Source of the DNA: Cephaloticoccus sp.
Lineage (GTDB): Bacteria > Verrucomicrobiota > Verrucomicrobiia > Opitutales > Opitutaceae
Length of the DNA: 64,000 bases
Direction: 5' to 3'
Assembly (NCBI GenBank): GCA_030833445.1
Contig: JAURHD010000006.1
Coordinates: 62,001 to 126,000, forward strand
Positions 43,864 to 52,659 of the stretch are shown one piece after another; the first letter of the stretch is position 1; each line of letters starts with the position of its first letter. A program made the position numbers and the translations under genes. The notes beneath the pieces were generated by a model. The model was not told where the DNA came from. It worked only from the letters and a program-made list of their open reading frames with translations, and did no database searches.

Positions 43864-44756
43864 AAACTTGCGTGTGGGTGGTGATCCCCAGTTATTACCG
43901 ATTGGAGTTGTTGCAAAGGGCGCTGAATTCCTTGGGCGATCAGGGACCGGCCTTGGCCGGGGTGATGGTGGTGGACAACAGCGGTGGCCAAGCAACCTTG
44001 CCGGTTAAGTTGCATGCCCAACCGGAGATCAGAGTGGTCACGCCCAGTGAAAATTTGGGCACGGCGGGAGGCCTTGCTCTGGGGATGCGCACCGTGTTGG
44101 GGACTACAGCCGCCACTCATTGTTGGATCATGGATGATGATGCGGAAGCCGGCAGCGGGGTGTTGCGCGCCATGCTGGAAGCGTTGGATTCAGCCGGCGC
44201 GGAGGTGGCAACTTCCTTGTTGATCGATCACCGCGGGAAGGTGGCTTGGTATCCCGGCCCTTTGCCGCAACCGGCTTGGAATGTAATTCGTAGTGGAGTG
44301 ACTCCGCAGGAATTTAGGCAACGTTGCGGAGCGACGCCGTTGCCTTGGACCTGGGCAACCTGGGCCAGTATGCTTGTGACTCGTAAGGCGATTGAGGCGG
44401 TCGGTCTGCCCGATGTGGATCTGTGGTATCAGGGCAGTGACATCGAATACACCCTGCGCCTGTCTTCTCATTTCCCCTGTGTCTTGGCCCCCGCGGCTGT
44501 CTGCGCCCATCTTCCCCCGCCGGGGGATCAATCCAAGCAACGCATCAAATCCTACTGGGCCTTACAAAACGGCGCTTACATTGCCACCCGGCTGCCGCAC
44601 GGCCGCCGCAGCTTGCGCCACCTGCCGGGTAACCATTTTCGCCATTGGAAAGCCCAACACTATCAGCTGCGTGCCCTCACTGAAAGTTTTCGGGCATTTT
44701 GGCGCGGCGCAATTTGTGGCCGGCGGGTCGGGCGCGCGGAATATGCCGCCGTTTAA
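43860..44756 (+). CDS. Glycosyltransferase family 2
   Basis: 298 residues. Start MKTCVWVVIPSYYR, NLGTAGGLALGM and acidic metal motif WIMDDDAEAG fit the GT2 family with a rhamnosyl- or galactofuranosyltransferase-like layout. The WYQGSDIEYTLRL segment is the expected acceptor-side motif. Coupled to the upstream GT4 by ATGA and overlaps the convergent GT9 gene by four bases. Confidence 0.87.
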   Translation: MKTCVWVVIPSYYRLELLQRALNSLGDQGPALAGVMVVDNSGGQATLPVKLHAQPEIRVVTPSENLGTAGGLALGMRTVLGTTAATHCWIMDDDAEAGSGVLRAMLEALDSAGAEVATSLLIDHRGKVAWYPGPLPQPAWNVIRSGVTPQEFRQRCGATPLPWTWATWASMLVTRKAIEAVGLPDVDLWYQGSDIEYTLRLSSHFPCVLAPAAVCAHLPPPGDQSKQRIKSYWALQNGAYIATRLPHGRRSLRHLPGNHFRHWKAQHYQLRALTESFRAFWRGAICGRRVGRAEYAAV

Positions 44757-45673
44757 TTGTCCAACCAGGTGGTCAATCGTTTCCAGACTGCATCGGTATT
44801 GATCTCCATCAGGCAATGCGGGGTGGAGTAGCGGCAATAATCACGACAGGGTTTGTATTTGCAGGGAGCACCGTTGATCCATGTGCCCTTGGGGTGCTGC
44901 GTCGCGAAAACTTCCGGCAGTTGGGGACCAATGGTAAAGGTGGGCACGCCCAGGAGGGCCGCGATGTGGCCCGGACCGGAATCATTTCCGATGAAATGGT
45001 CGGCCGTGGCTAATTTCTCAATCAAAGCATCGAGGCTGCCTTGGGTCTCGTCGATCTGGGTGACCTGCCAACCGGCCGCCGTGAGTTGATTTGCAATGGT
45101 CGCAAACCTTTCCGTGGGCCAGCGCCGGGTTGGTTGGGCGGCTCCGATGTGGATGACGATGTGTCGACCTGATGGGGGCCTCAGTGGGAGGGGCTTAACT
45201 TCCCACCCGAATCGATGGGCGTGTTTTCCCCAATAGGCAGTGCGATGCAGGTTCAGTGGCGGTGGCAGGGCATGGCTCAGGAGCAGGCCGGATCCGGCCC
45301 GAGGGAAGCCGATCACTTGATCCGCTCGTGTGAGGCGCAAAAAGAGATGCTCGCGGGGATCGGGTCGCGCGCTGACGGCGGCGGAAAAACGGCGGTCTTT
45401 GAGCTGGAGCAAGATTTGCCGCATTTCCTGCCAGGGCCAGCGATTCAGTCGGTATTTCCCTTTAAACACGGTCCAGGGTGCGTCGAATTCGATCAGTTCG
45501 ACTTCGGGTGCGAACCGTTTGAGCAAGGGAGCCGCATAAGCTTTGGCGAGTAGGGTGACTTGGGTATGGCGAGCGGCTGTTTGCAGGAATGGCATGGCGA
45601 GCGCGAGATCGCCCAAACCCCATAATTCGGTCACGAGCAGTCGTTCGATGGGTGCTGGAGTTGGTTTTGCCAA
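44753..45673 (-). CDS. Glycosyltransferase family 9 (heptosyltransferase-like)
   Basis: 306 residues from a TTG at 45673 (AKPTPAPIERLLVTELWGLGD). No ATG is in frame nearby; upstream reading lacks family sequence. GT-B features: LLVTELWGLGDLALAMPFL, IHIGAAQPTRRWPTERFA and FIGNDSGPGHIAALLGVP. GT9 enzymes add ADP-heptose to lipid A core or related sugars. The start is only 24 bases from the divergent exosortase start. Confidence 0.85.
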   Translation of the reverse strand: MAKPTPAPIERLLVTELWGLGDLALAMPFLQTAARHTQVTLLAKAYAAPLLKRFAPEVELIEFDAPWTVFKGKYRLNRWPWQEMRQILLQLKDRRFSAAVSARPDPREHLFLRLTRADQVIGFPRAGSGLLLSHALPPPLNLHRTAYWGKHAHRFGWEVKPLPLRPPSGRHIVIHIGAAQPTRRWPTERFATIANQLTAAGWQVTQIDETQGSLDALIEKLATADHFIGNDSGPGHIAALLGVPTFTIGPQLPEVFATQHPKGTWINGAPCKYKPCRDYCRYSTPHCLMEINTDAVWKRLTTWLDN

Positions 45674-45697
45674 TTCGCGGAAGTTAAGTTCTAAATT

Positions 45698-47353
45698 ATG
45701 CGGATGACAAGAAACCTGCACCCTGATCGCACCAACCTTTGGGCGGCTTTGATCTGTGGCTTGGTCGGTTTCGGAGTATTTCAATTCTGGGGTAATCCCA
45801 CTCACGGTTATATCGCGTCGGATTCGTTGTTTTACTGGTGGGGGTTTCAATGGGTTAATCCGTCCTCGGAGACGGAGCACGGTTGGATGATCTTGGGGCT
45901 TAGTCTTTGGCTGTTTTGGCGCAATGCCCGGGCCATCCCCATTGGTCCGAACCCGGCAGTTCCCGGGCGCGCACTGGTTGTCATGGCGGCCGGACTGGCC
46001 CTGCACGTCCTTGGCTATGCCGTGCAACAGGCGCGCATATCGATCATCGGGCTGTTGGTTTTCACGGGAGGTGGTTTGATGCTGGCTGGCGGGCGTCGCT
46101 GGGGTCGCGCGGCCGTGTTTCCGCTGTGGTTCATGATCTTTGCCATCCCGATCAATGTATTGGACACGGCGGGTTTTTGGCTGCGCATGTGGGTGATTGA
46201 TGCGAGTTACCAGATCGCCCACTTGGCCGGTATCGATGTGGTGCGTAACGGCACGCAGCTTTTCTCGCCGGACGGACATTACCAATATGATGTAGCGGCA
46301 GCCTGTTCCGGGGTGCGCTCGTTGATGGCATTGACGGCGCTTTCATTGTTGGTGGGTTATCTGAATTTCAAGTCGTGGTGGGCACGGACCCTCGTGCTGT
46401 TGCTGAGTTTCCCTTTCACCTACGTCGGCAATGTGGTGCGGATTTCCGCGATCATTCTTTTTGCCCAATGGTGGGGGCAGGATGCAGGTATGCTGGTGCA
46501 TGAATGGGCGGGATTTGTGGTCTTCGTCATCGTGCTCGGTGGTGTGCTCGCGACGGTCAACCTGTTGGGCCGACTCGTGCCGGGCAGCTTGCAGCAGCCC
46601 GGACTTACGAACGCTCCATTTTGGTCTGCGCCCACCACTGCAAATGATTTTGGCCGGAAGCAAATTTATGCCGTGGTCCTGGGCGCGGCGATTCTGGCCG
46701 TGGCCGCGGTCAACCTGACGAGACATTTTGATACCCTGCCGTTACGATCGGACAGCGGAATTTTATTGAATGAAGATGGCATCGATCCGGTGCCTTTGCC
46801 GGCGTTCATTGGGGTGGATTGGATTGGACGCACGGCGCCGGTTTCGGCCATTGAACGCGAGATCCTGCCACCGGACACCGGTTATTCCCGGCGCACCTAT
46901 GTCGCGCTGCATCAACCGGGTCACGGCGTATTTTTGTCGATTGTGCTCAGTGGACGTGATCGCACCTCGATCCACCGACCTGAGTTGTGCGTGACCGGGC
47001 AAAGATGGACCATCCATGGACAGACGAAGCATCAATTCCAACTCGACGAAACGGGTGCCTTGATTTTACCGGCCACGCTCCTGCATCTGGTTCAGGACGA
47101 TCCTCGCAACAATCGACAGTTGCCGGCGCTGATCGCGTATTGGTTTGTGAACAGTGAGCGCGTGGTCGCGACTCACTGGGAGCGCATGTTTTGGGGCGCT
47201 TGGGACCGTTTGCGTCATGGCCGGGCGGATCGGTGGGCCTATGTTCTGGTGCAAACCGATGCAGTGGATGGAGAAGCCGCCGCATTGTCCCGGATGCAGG
47301 AAGTGCTCAAGGGCACAGTGCCCGAGTTTCAGCGCTCGTTACCGGCAAACTGA
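45698..47353 (+). CDS. Exosortase fused to an EpsI-like domain
   Basis: 551 residues. N-terminal ~300 residues are an exosortase with about 8 membrane helices; the active set is Cys203 in AACSGVRSL, Arg248 in GNVVRIS and His268 in VHEWAG. After one more helix the C-terminal ~200 residues are EpsI-like (DUF3485) with TSIHRPELCVTGQRW. Exosortases cleave PEP-CTERM-type tails and are usually tied to exopolysaccharide. The adjacent glycosyltransferase cluster fits. No clear PEP-CTERM substrate was found in the window. Confidence 0.92.
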   Translation: MRMTRNLHPDRTNLWAALICGLVGFGVFQFWGNPTHGYIASDSLFYWWGFQWVNPSSETEHGWMILGLSLWLFWRNARAIPIGPNPAVPGRALVVMAAGLALHVLGYAVQQARISIIGLLVFTGGGLMLAGGRRWGRAAVFPLWFMIFAIPINVLDTAGFWLRMWVIDASYQIAHLAGIDVVRNGTQLFSPDGHYQYDVAAACSGVRSLMALTALSLLVGYLNFKSWWARTLVLLLSFPFTYVGNVVRISAIILFAQWWGQDAGMLVHEWAGFVVFVIVLGGVLATVNLLGRLVPGSLQQPGLTNAPFWSAPTTANDFGRKQIYAVVLGAAILAVAAVNLTRHFDTLPLRSDSGILLNEDGIDPVPLPAFIGVDWIGRTAPVSAIEREILPPDTGYSRRTYVALHQPGHGVFLSIVLSGRDRTSIHRPELCVTGQRWTIHGQTKHQFQLDETGALILPATLLHLVQDDPRNNRQLPALIAYWFVNSERVVATHWERMFWGAWDRLRHGRADRWAYVLVQTDAVDGEAAALSRMQEVLKGTVPEFQRSLPAN

Positions 47354-47405
47354 TCGGGAGAAAGCTTGAGCTTTGCTCCCTGCCACCTAGCTTCCTCGCC
47401 CTTTG

Positions 47406-48983
47406 ATGTCAGCAAGTGCAGCCACCATCGCCTCGCTTTTTGCTGCCAGCAGCCCTTTTGACTGGCAGCTGGCGGTTGCCTTGTTGCTCGGCATGGGCGT
47501 CGGCTTTTTTGTGGTCTGGGCCGTGACACGCAATACCCGCCGATTGGCCCATGAAAACGCCGCTGAATTGATTGAAGTGGCGCGCCGTGAAGCCGCGGTC
47601 GCGGCGGAAGAGATCAAACAGAAGGCAGCGGAAGAAATCCGTCAAAAACACGCCACCCTGAGCAAGGATTTTTCCCGACACGAAATCGACAGCGAGGTGC
47701 GCTTGCGCGAGATCCGGGCGCACGAAGAATCACTGGCGTTGTTGGATTATCAATTGGAGCAACGGCAGGAACGGGTTAACCGTGAGAATGCCGCGGTGCG
47801 CCAGGCGCGTGATGCGATCCGGGCAATGTCGAAAAGTGTCCGCAAGCGACTGGAGGGCGTTTCGCAAATGGATGCTGAGGCCGTGAAGGAAGCCTTGCGC
47901 GAGGAAGTCATGCTGGAGTGTCAGGATGAACTGCGGGCCCTGCGTCGCGAGACCTTGGAGAAATCCGAACGGGAATTGGAGATGGAGGCGCAGCGCACGC
48001 TGATTGCCACCATGCAGCGTTTGGCCATCCGTCCGAGCAACGATCTGACGGCCACGATCATCCAGCTGCCGAGCGAAGAAATGAAGGGCCGCATTATCGG
48101 GCGGGAGGGCCGCAATATCAAAGCCTTTGAATCCGCCACCGGCGTGACTGTGCTGATCGATGAATCACCGCAGACGGTGCTGATTTCCTCTTTTGATCCG
48201 GTGCGCCGCGAAGTGGCGCGCAATGCGCTCGAGGCCCTCGTGGTCGATGGCCGGATTCATCCGGCCACGATTGAGGAGTTTGTGAAACGGGCGCAGGATG
48301 AAGTGGGCGCCACGGCCACCCAGGCCGGGGAAGATGCTGTCGCCCGACTCAACATCAACGGGCTCCATCCGGAGATTATCAGCCTGCTTGGCAAGTTGCG
48401 CTACCGGTTTTCCTACAACCAAAACGTGTTGGATCATTCGATCGAAACGGCGTTTCTCGCTTCCATGATTGCGAGCGAGGTCGGGCTTGATCCCAATTTG
48501 GCCAAGCGTGCCGGACTGTTGCACGATATCGGCAAGGCGGCGTCGGCAGAGCTCGAGGGCAGCCACGCGCACATTGGCGCGGAATTCATCAAGCGTTACG
48601 GGGAGACCCCGATCGTGGTCAATGCGGTCGAGGCTCATCACGAGGAAGTAAAGCCCGAGACGGTCTACGCCGGATTAGTCATTCTTGCGGATACCATTTC
48701 CGCGGTGCGCCCGGGGGCCCGCGCCGAATCTATTACGGGTTACGTGCAACGGTTGGAGCGACTGGAACAACTCGCGACTTCCATCGAGGGTGTGCAGCAG
48801 GCCTTTGCGATCCAGGCGGGCCGGGAAATTCGGGTGGTGGTTGCCCCGCATATGGTGACCGATGACCGGGCCCGTGAAATCGCCCGCGAACTGCGCCAAC
48901 GGGTGGAGACCGAGTTGGAATACCCGAGTGCGATCAAGATCACCGTAATTCGTGAACAGCGCTTTACCGAAACCGCCACATGA
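47406..48983 (+). CDS. rny: Ribonuclease Y
   Basis: 525 residues from the ATG at 47406. N-terminal membrane helix (LAVALLLGMGVGFFVVWAV), a long charged coiled coil (~45-195), a KH domain (GRIIGREGRNIKAFE) and an HD domain (LLHDIGKAASAELEGSHAHIG). A membrane-bound endoribonuclease for mRNA turnover. The same window has RNase E/G, so both degradation initiators coexist. Full length for the family. Confidence 0.95.
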   Translation: MSASAATIASLFAASSPFDWQLAVALLLGMGVGFFVVWAVTRNTRRLAHENAAELIEVARREAAVAAEEIKQKAAEEIRQKHATLSKDFSRHEIDSEVRLREIRAHEESLALLDYQLEQRQERVNRENAAVRQARDAIRAMSKSVRKRLEGVSQMDAEAVKEALREEVMLECQDELRALRRETLEKSERELEMEAQRTLIATMQRLAIRPSNDLTATIIQLPSEEMKGRIIGREGRNIKAFESATGVTVLIDESPQTVLISSFDPVRREVARNALEALVVDGRIHPATIEEFVKRAQDEVGATATQAGEDAVARLNINGLHPEIISLLGKLRYRFSYNQNVLDHSIETAFLASMIASEVGLDPNLAKRAGLLHDIGKAASAELEGSHAHIGAEFIKRYGETPIVVNAVEAHHEEVKPETVYAGLVILADTISAVRPGARAESITGYVQRLERLEQLATSIEGVQQAFAIQAGREIRVVVAPHMVTDDRAREIARELRQRVETELEYPSAIKITVIREQRFTETAT

Positions 48984-49011
48984 GCGCGAGCTGCCTCGCG
49001 CAACCATAAGC

Positions 49012-49087
49012 CCAAAGCATTAAGCGATAAGCTTTAGCTACCCTTGGTGCATTTTGCTTTAAGCTTTAGGCTTCCTGCTTATCGCTT
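49012..49087. repeat. AAGC/GCTT-rich inverted repeat before queF
   Basis: AAGCGATAAGC (49022-49032) pairs with GCTTATCGCTT (49077-49087) across 44 bases; inner GCTTTAGC and GCTTTAAGCTTTAGG words add further pairing. Same AAGCTTTA word family as 33285-33311. May serve as an rny terminator or be a dispersed element. Confidence 0.65.
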
Positions 49088-49093
49088 CCCTTT

Positions 49094-49459
49094 ATGGCCG
49101 ATCTAAAGATCCTCGAAACTTTTCCCAATCCCGCATCGCATCGCGATTTTCTGATTGAGCACACGCATCATGAGTTCACCTCCGTGTGCCCGATGACCGG
49201 TCATCCTGACTTTGCCGATATCTCATTGAGCTATGTGGCGGACAAGACCTGCGTCGAACTGAAGTCGCTCAAGCTTTACTTCCACGCTTATCGCAACGAA
49301 GGAATTTATTTTGAGGCCGCGACCAACAAGATTTGTGACGACCTCGGCAAGGCTTTGAAACCGCGTTCGTTGAAGATCATCGCCAACTGGAAGGCGCGCG
49401 GGGGATTCAGTTCGCGCATTACCGCAGAGTGGAAGTCACCCAAGCGGAAAAAGAAATAA
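49094..49459 (+). CDS. queF: NADPH-dependent 7-cyano-7-deazaguanine reductase
   Basis: 121 residues, the short unimodular QueF of the T-fold family. It reduces preQ0 to preQ1 in queuosine synthesis. Catalytic Cys32 is in TSVCPMTGHPDF with Asp39, and the QueF motif ELKSLKLYFHAYR begins at E55. Basic tail KSPKRKKK. No other queuosine gene is in the window. Confidence 0.95.
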   Translation: MADLKILETFPNPASHRDFLIEHTHHEFTSVCPMTGHPDFADISLSYVADKTCVELKSLKLYFHAYRNEGIYFEAATNKICDDLGKALKPRSLKIIANWKARGGFSSRITAEWKSPKRKKK

Positions 49460-49463
49460 TTAC

Positions 49464-50228
49464 TCAGCTCTGCAAGCCGGCAATCACCGCGGCATGCAGC
49501 TCCGGGGTGGCGGCAGCGACAGTGGCATCGGCCGGGTAGGGCTGTCCGCCTTTCCAATCAGTAATGACACCGCCAGCGCCGCGAATTACCGGCACGAGTG
49601 CAGCGATGTCCCACGGATTCATGATGGGGTCGATCATGATGTCCGCATGGCCCGACGCAACGAGCAGGTAGCCGTAGCAGTCGCCCCAAGTGCGGACGAG
49701 TTTTGCCTGGGCGAGGAATTCATTGGAGCCAGATCCCATCCGGTTGCTAAAATTGAAGGGATCACTGGTAAGCAAAGTGGAAGCGGCGAGCTGAGTCGTC
49801 TTGCGTGTTTGCACCGGTCGGTCGTTCAAGGTCGTGCTATGACCGTCGCCGATCATTAACTGCCCCAGAATAGGCTGGTGAATGCAGCCCAGCACGGGCT
49901 GACCATTATGCAACAGGGCAATCAAGGTGCCCCAGAGTGGCACGCCGGTGATGAAACTTTTCGTCCCGTCGATGGGATCGAGCACCCAGACAAATTCCGC
50001 GTCAGGTCGATCGCTACCATGCTCTTCACCGATGATGCCATGCTGTGGATATTGCTTGGCCAACATGGTTCGGATCAACTCCTCCGCACCACGATCCGCC
50101 GCGGTGACGGGGGTATGGTCCGCCTTGGTCTCGACTGCGAGCCCGGTCTGTCCGAACAGAGGACGGATGAATTCACCACTGGCTTGGGCCAGTTCAATCA
50201 AGCAGGCGCGGTAGGGGCTCAGATCCAT
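49464..50228 (-). CDS. Inositol monophosphatase-family phosphatase (HisN-like)
   Basis: 254 residues from the ATG at 50228 (MDLSPYRACL). Metal motifs: GEEHG, the DPIDGTKSF signature and the late NPWDIAALVPVIRGAGG. Lithium-sensitive phosphatase superfamily. The layout matches histidinol-phosphatase (HisN) or inositol phosphatase; sequence alone cannot decide. Divergent from an SDR gene by 94 bases. Confidence 0.88.
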   Translation of the reverse strand: MDLSPYRACLIELAQASGEFIRPLFGQTGLAVETKADHTPVTAADRGAEELIRTMLAKQYPQHGIIGEEHGSDRPDAEFVWVLDPIDGTKSFITGVPLWGTLIALLHNGQPVLGCIHQPILGQLMIGDGHSTTLNDRPVQTRKTTQLAASTLLTSDPFNFSNRMGSGSNEFLAQAKLVRTWGDCYGYLLVASGHADIMIDPIMNPWDIAALVPVIRGAGGVITDWKGGQPYPADATVAAATPELHAAVIAGLQS

Positions 50229-50322
50229 GTTGAGATACCGTGGCGCTGAAGGGGCCGGTTTGTCCAAGCGAAACGACGCTATCGGCTTGCGATTTTATCC
50301 ATCCGGGCAACAGCGTCGCGCC

Positions 50323-51123
50323 ATGAATCCTCCGGTTGATTCCCTTGCGGACAAAATTGCATTCGTCACTGGCGCGGGCTCCGGTCTCGGAGAGGCTATC
50401 GCCCGTCTATTGGCGGGTTGCGGCGCCAGGGTGGGGCTGGTTGATCGGGATGCTGCAGGGGGTAAACAACTCGCTGATGAACTGTCCGCGAGTGGCTGCA
50501 CGGTGCTGGCTTTGTCGGCGGACGTCACGGCGGCGGACCAATTGGCCGCGGCGGTTGCCGAGATCGAACATACCTGGGGTCGACTTGATATTGTGGTGGC
50601 GAATGCCGGCATCAACGGCGTCTGGGCACCTTTGGATGAGATCACGCCCGAGGAATGGGATCGCACCTTGGACATCAACCTCAAGGGCACTTTTATGACC
50701 GTGCGGGCCTGCACTCCGTTGCTGAAAAAAAGCGGCGGCGGATCAGTGATCGTCGTCTCGTCGCTGATGGGCACGCGCATGTTCAGCAGTTCCGGCGCCA
50801 CGGCCTATGCTGCGAGTAAGGCGGCTCAGTTGGCTTTTGGGCGGATGATCGCACTTGAACTGGCTAAAGATAAAATACGGGTGAACACGATCTGTCCGGG
50901 GGCTTTCTCGACCAAGATCATGCAAGCCACGGAGTCGCGTAATCGGAGTAATCTCCATCTGCCGGTGCTTTTCCCGGAGGGCAAGGTGCCGCTGACTGGA
51001 GGACCCATAGGCGAACCCATTCAGGTGGCGCGTCTGGTCTGGTTTCTGGCCTCTGACCTGTCTGACCACATTACCGGCACCGAAATTGTGATTGATGGTG
51101 GTCAGTCACTCTTGGCGAGTTGA
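50323..51123 (+). CDS. Short-chain dehydrogenase/reductase
   Basis: 266 residues from the ATG at 50323 (MNPPVDSLAD). Classical SDR: TGAGSGLG, VANAG, catalytic serine in VVSSLMG, YAASK and the C-terminal IVIDGGQSLL. The aspartate in LVDRDAAG suggests NAD(H). Slightly long loop SRNRSNLHLP before the C-terminus. Substrate unknown; not closely similar to the SDR at 23196. Confidence 0.9.
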   Translation: MNPPVDSLADKIAFVTGAGSGLGEAIARLLAGCGARVGLVDRDAAGGKQLADELSASGCTVLALSADVTAADQLAAAVAEIEHTWGRLDIVVANAGINGVWAPLDEITPEEWDRTLDINLKGTFMTVRACTPLLKKSGGGSVIVVSSLMGTRMFSSSGATAYAASKAAQLAFGRMIALELAKDKIRVNTICPGAFSTKIMQATESRNRSNLHLPVLFPEGKVPLTGGPIGEPIQVARLVWFLASDLSDHITGTEIVIDGGQSLLAS

Positions 51124-51188
51124 CGGTGGTGCGCGCGTAGATTGCGGATTTGCCTCGGATTTTCCTGGGCCTTGTATTGCGTCGAACC

Positions 51189-51863
51189 GTGACTACCCCG
51201 TGGATTGAACAACCCATTCATTTTCTCGATTTCGAGGGTAGTATTGCCACCGGCATCGTCGAATATGGGCTCGTTACCTTGCAGCACGGGGCGGTGGTAG
51301 AGACAGCGACCCGGTTGTGTCGGCCGAGTGGCAAACTACGCGTCGAGGATATCGAGGTGCATGGACTTGATGATACCATGCTGGCTGATACGCAGCCATT
51401 ATCGGACGACTTTGCGCAGTTCATGGCCTGGCGTGAAACCGGACCACTGGCGGCGCATTTTGCCGGCACGGAAAATTCACTGCTCAAGTCAGTCTGGCCC
51501 TATCCGCGCACCGCACCCGATTTTACGCGTCCGGGTCGTCCAGCCAACGATTGGGGGCCATGGATTGATACGGGTTCACTTTATCGGCAGATTTATCCAC
51601 AGCTGGAATCCTACAAACTAGCAGAGGTGGTCGCGGTTTGCGGTTTGCAAGGTGAACTGGATGAGCTGGCCGCACGCTACTGTCCGCCCGATCGCTGCCA
51701 GTATCACGCGGCCCTTTACGATGCTCTGGCCGGGGCGGTGCTCCTCCTCTACCTGGCACGCGAGCCACAGATTGCCGCGTTCAGTTTAATGCAGCTACTG
51801 GCACTCAGCACCTTGGACGGCGGCAAACGTGATGCGTTGCAGCAGGGCAGTTTGTTCGACTGA
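51189..51863 (+). CDS. DEDDh-type 3'-5' exonuclease-like protein
   Basis: 224 residues from a GTG at 51189 (TTPWIEQPIHFLDFEGS). Motif I is FLDFEGS; a later DTGSL and YHAALYDALAGAV give the other acidic residues and histidine of the DnaQ/RNase T fold. Not long enough for DNA polymerase itself. May trim DNA or RNA. A start 39 bases upstream at an ATG is possible. Confidence 0.75.
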   Translation: MTTPWIEQPIHFLDFEGSIATGIVEYGLVTLQHGAVVETATRLCRPSGKLRVEDIEVHGLDDTMLADTQPLSDDFAQFMAWRETGPLAAHFAGTENSLLKSVWPYPRTAPDFTRPGRPANDWGPWIDTGSLYRQIYPQLESYKLAEVVAVCGLQGELDELAARYCPPDRCQYHAALYDALAGAVLLLYLAREPQIAAFSLMQLLALSTLDGGKRDALQQGSLFD

Positions 51864-51864
51864 G

Positions 51865-52659
51865 TCAGCCCCAGTATTCCGGTTGGCTTTTTCCGGTAGG
51901 CGGCGGGTATTTAGCCCAACCGAATTTCTGAACAACGATATCCAGCAGATAGCGAGGATTATGAAACAGATACCGGGACCAAAGTCGGCCCGGTTCTTGA
52001 GCAAATCGGTAAAGCCATTCGAAGCCGAAACGTTGCATCAACGCCGGCGCCATCTTGCGCTCACCGGCCCAAAGCGCAAAGGCCGCTCCCACCGCCAAGG
52101 TAGGCATCGGTAGCAATGGTTTCATGGCGTGCACCCAATGTTCTTGGCGCGGACACCCCAAGCCGCAAAAGACCAATCGGGCTCCACTGGCGATAATGTC
52201 CCGTGCATCGGCTTCCGCTTCGTCGGCGCTGATCTGCCTGAAACGCGAAGGTTTAGTGCCGGCGATGATTAACCGGGAGTCCCAATTGCGGAGGCGGACA
52301 CAAAGTTTGTCCAAGGTTGCCTGGGTAGCACCGAAAAGGAAAACGGGCAGCCCCTCCCGGGCGGCGGCCTGACATACCTCGCGCATGAGAAAGGGGCCGT
52401 AAACCCGGTCGGCGAGGTCGGTTTCATGCAGCCAGTTCAAGGCCCAGCGGACCGGCTGGCCGTCCGGCGTAGCGAGATCCAGACAATTGAGTTTGCGTTG
52501 ATAATTGGGGTCATTTCGCGCCTCGCCCAACGCATGCACGGCCAGAGCCGCCGCGGCCAGTGGACGACGATCTTGGGCTGCCTTGATTAGTTCGCTTGTG
52601 GCCGTCTGATAATCCACGGCCGAAATCAAAGTGCCCAAAATGTTATGACGAGGTGGCAT
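51865..52659 (-). CDS. WecG/TagA/CpsF-family glycosyltransferase
   Basis: 264 residues. GT26 motifs: NCLDLATPDGQPVRWAL, FLFGATQATLDKL, VFCGLGCPRQEHWV and a C-terminal PGRLWSRYLFHNPRYL. These transfer a ManNAcA- or ManNAc-type sugar to an undecaprenyl-linked acceptor. Start ATG overlaps the MFS stop (TAATG), so the two are coupled. It extends the surface-polysaccharide theme outside the main cluster. Confidence 0.9.
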   Translation of the reverse strand: MPPRHNILGTLISAVDYQTATSELIKAAQDRRPLAAAALAVHALGEARNDPNYQRKLNCLDLATPDGQPVRWALNWLHETDLADRVYGPFLMREVCQAAAREGLPVFLFGATQATLDKLCVRLRNWDSRLIIAGTKPSRFRQISADEAEADARDIIASGARLVFCGLGCPRQEHWVHAMKPLLPMPTLAVGAAFALWAGERKMAPALMQRFGFEWLYRFAQEPGRLWSRYLFHNPRYLLDIVVQKFGWAKYPPPTGKSQPEYWG

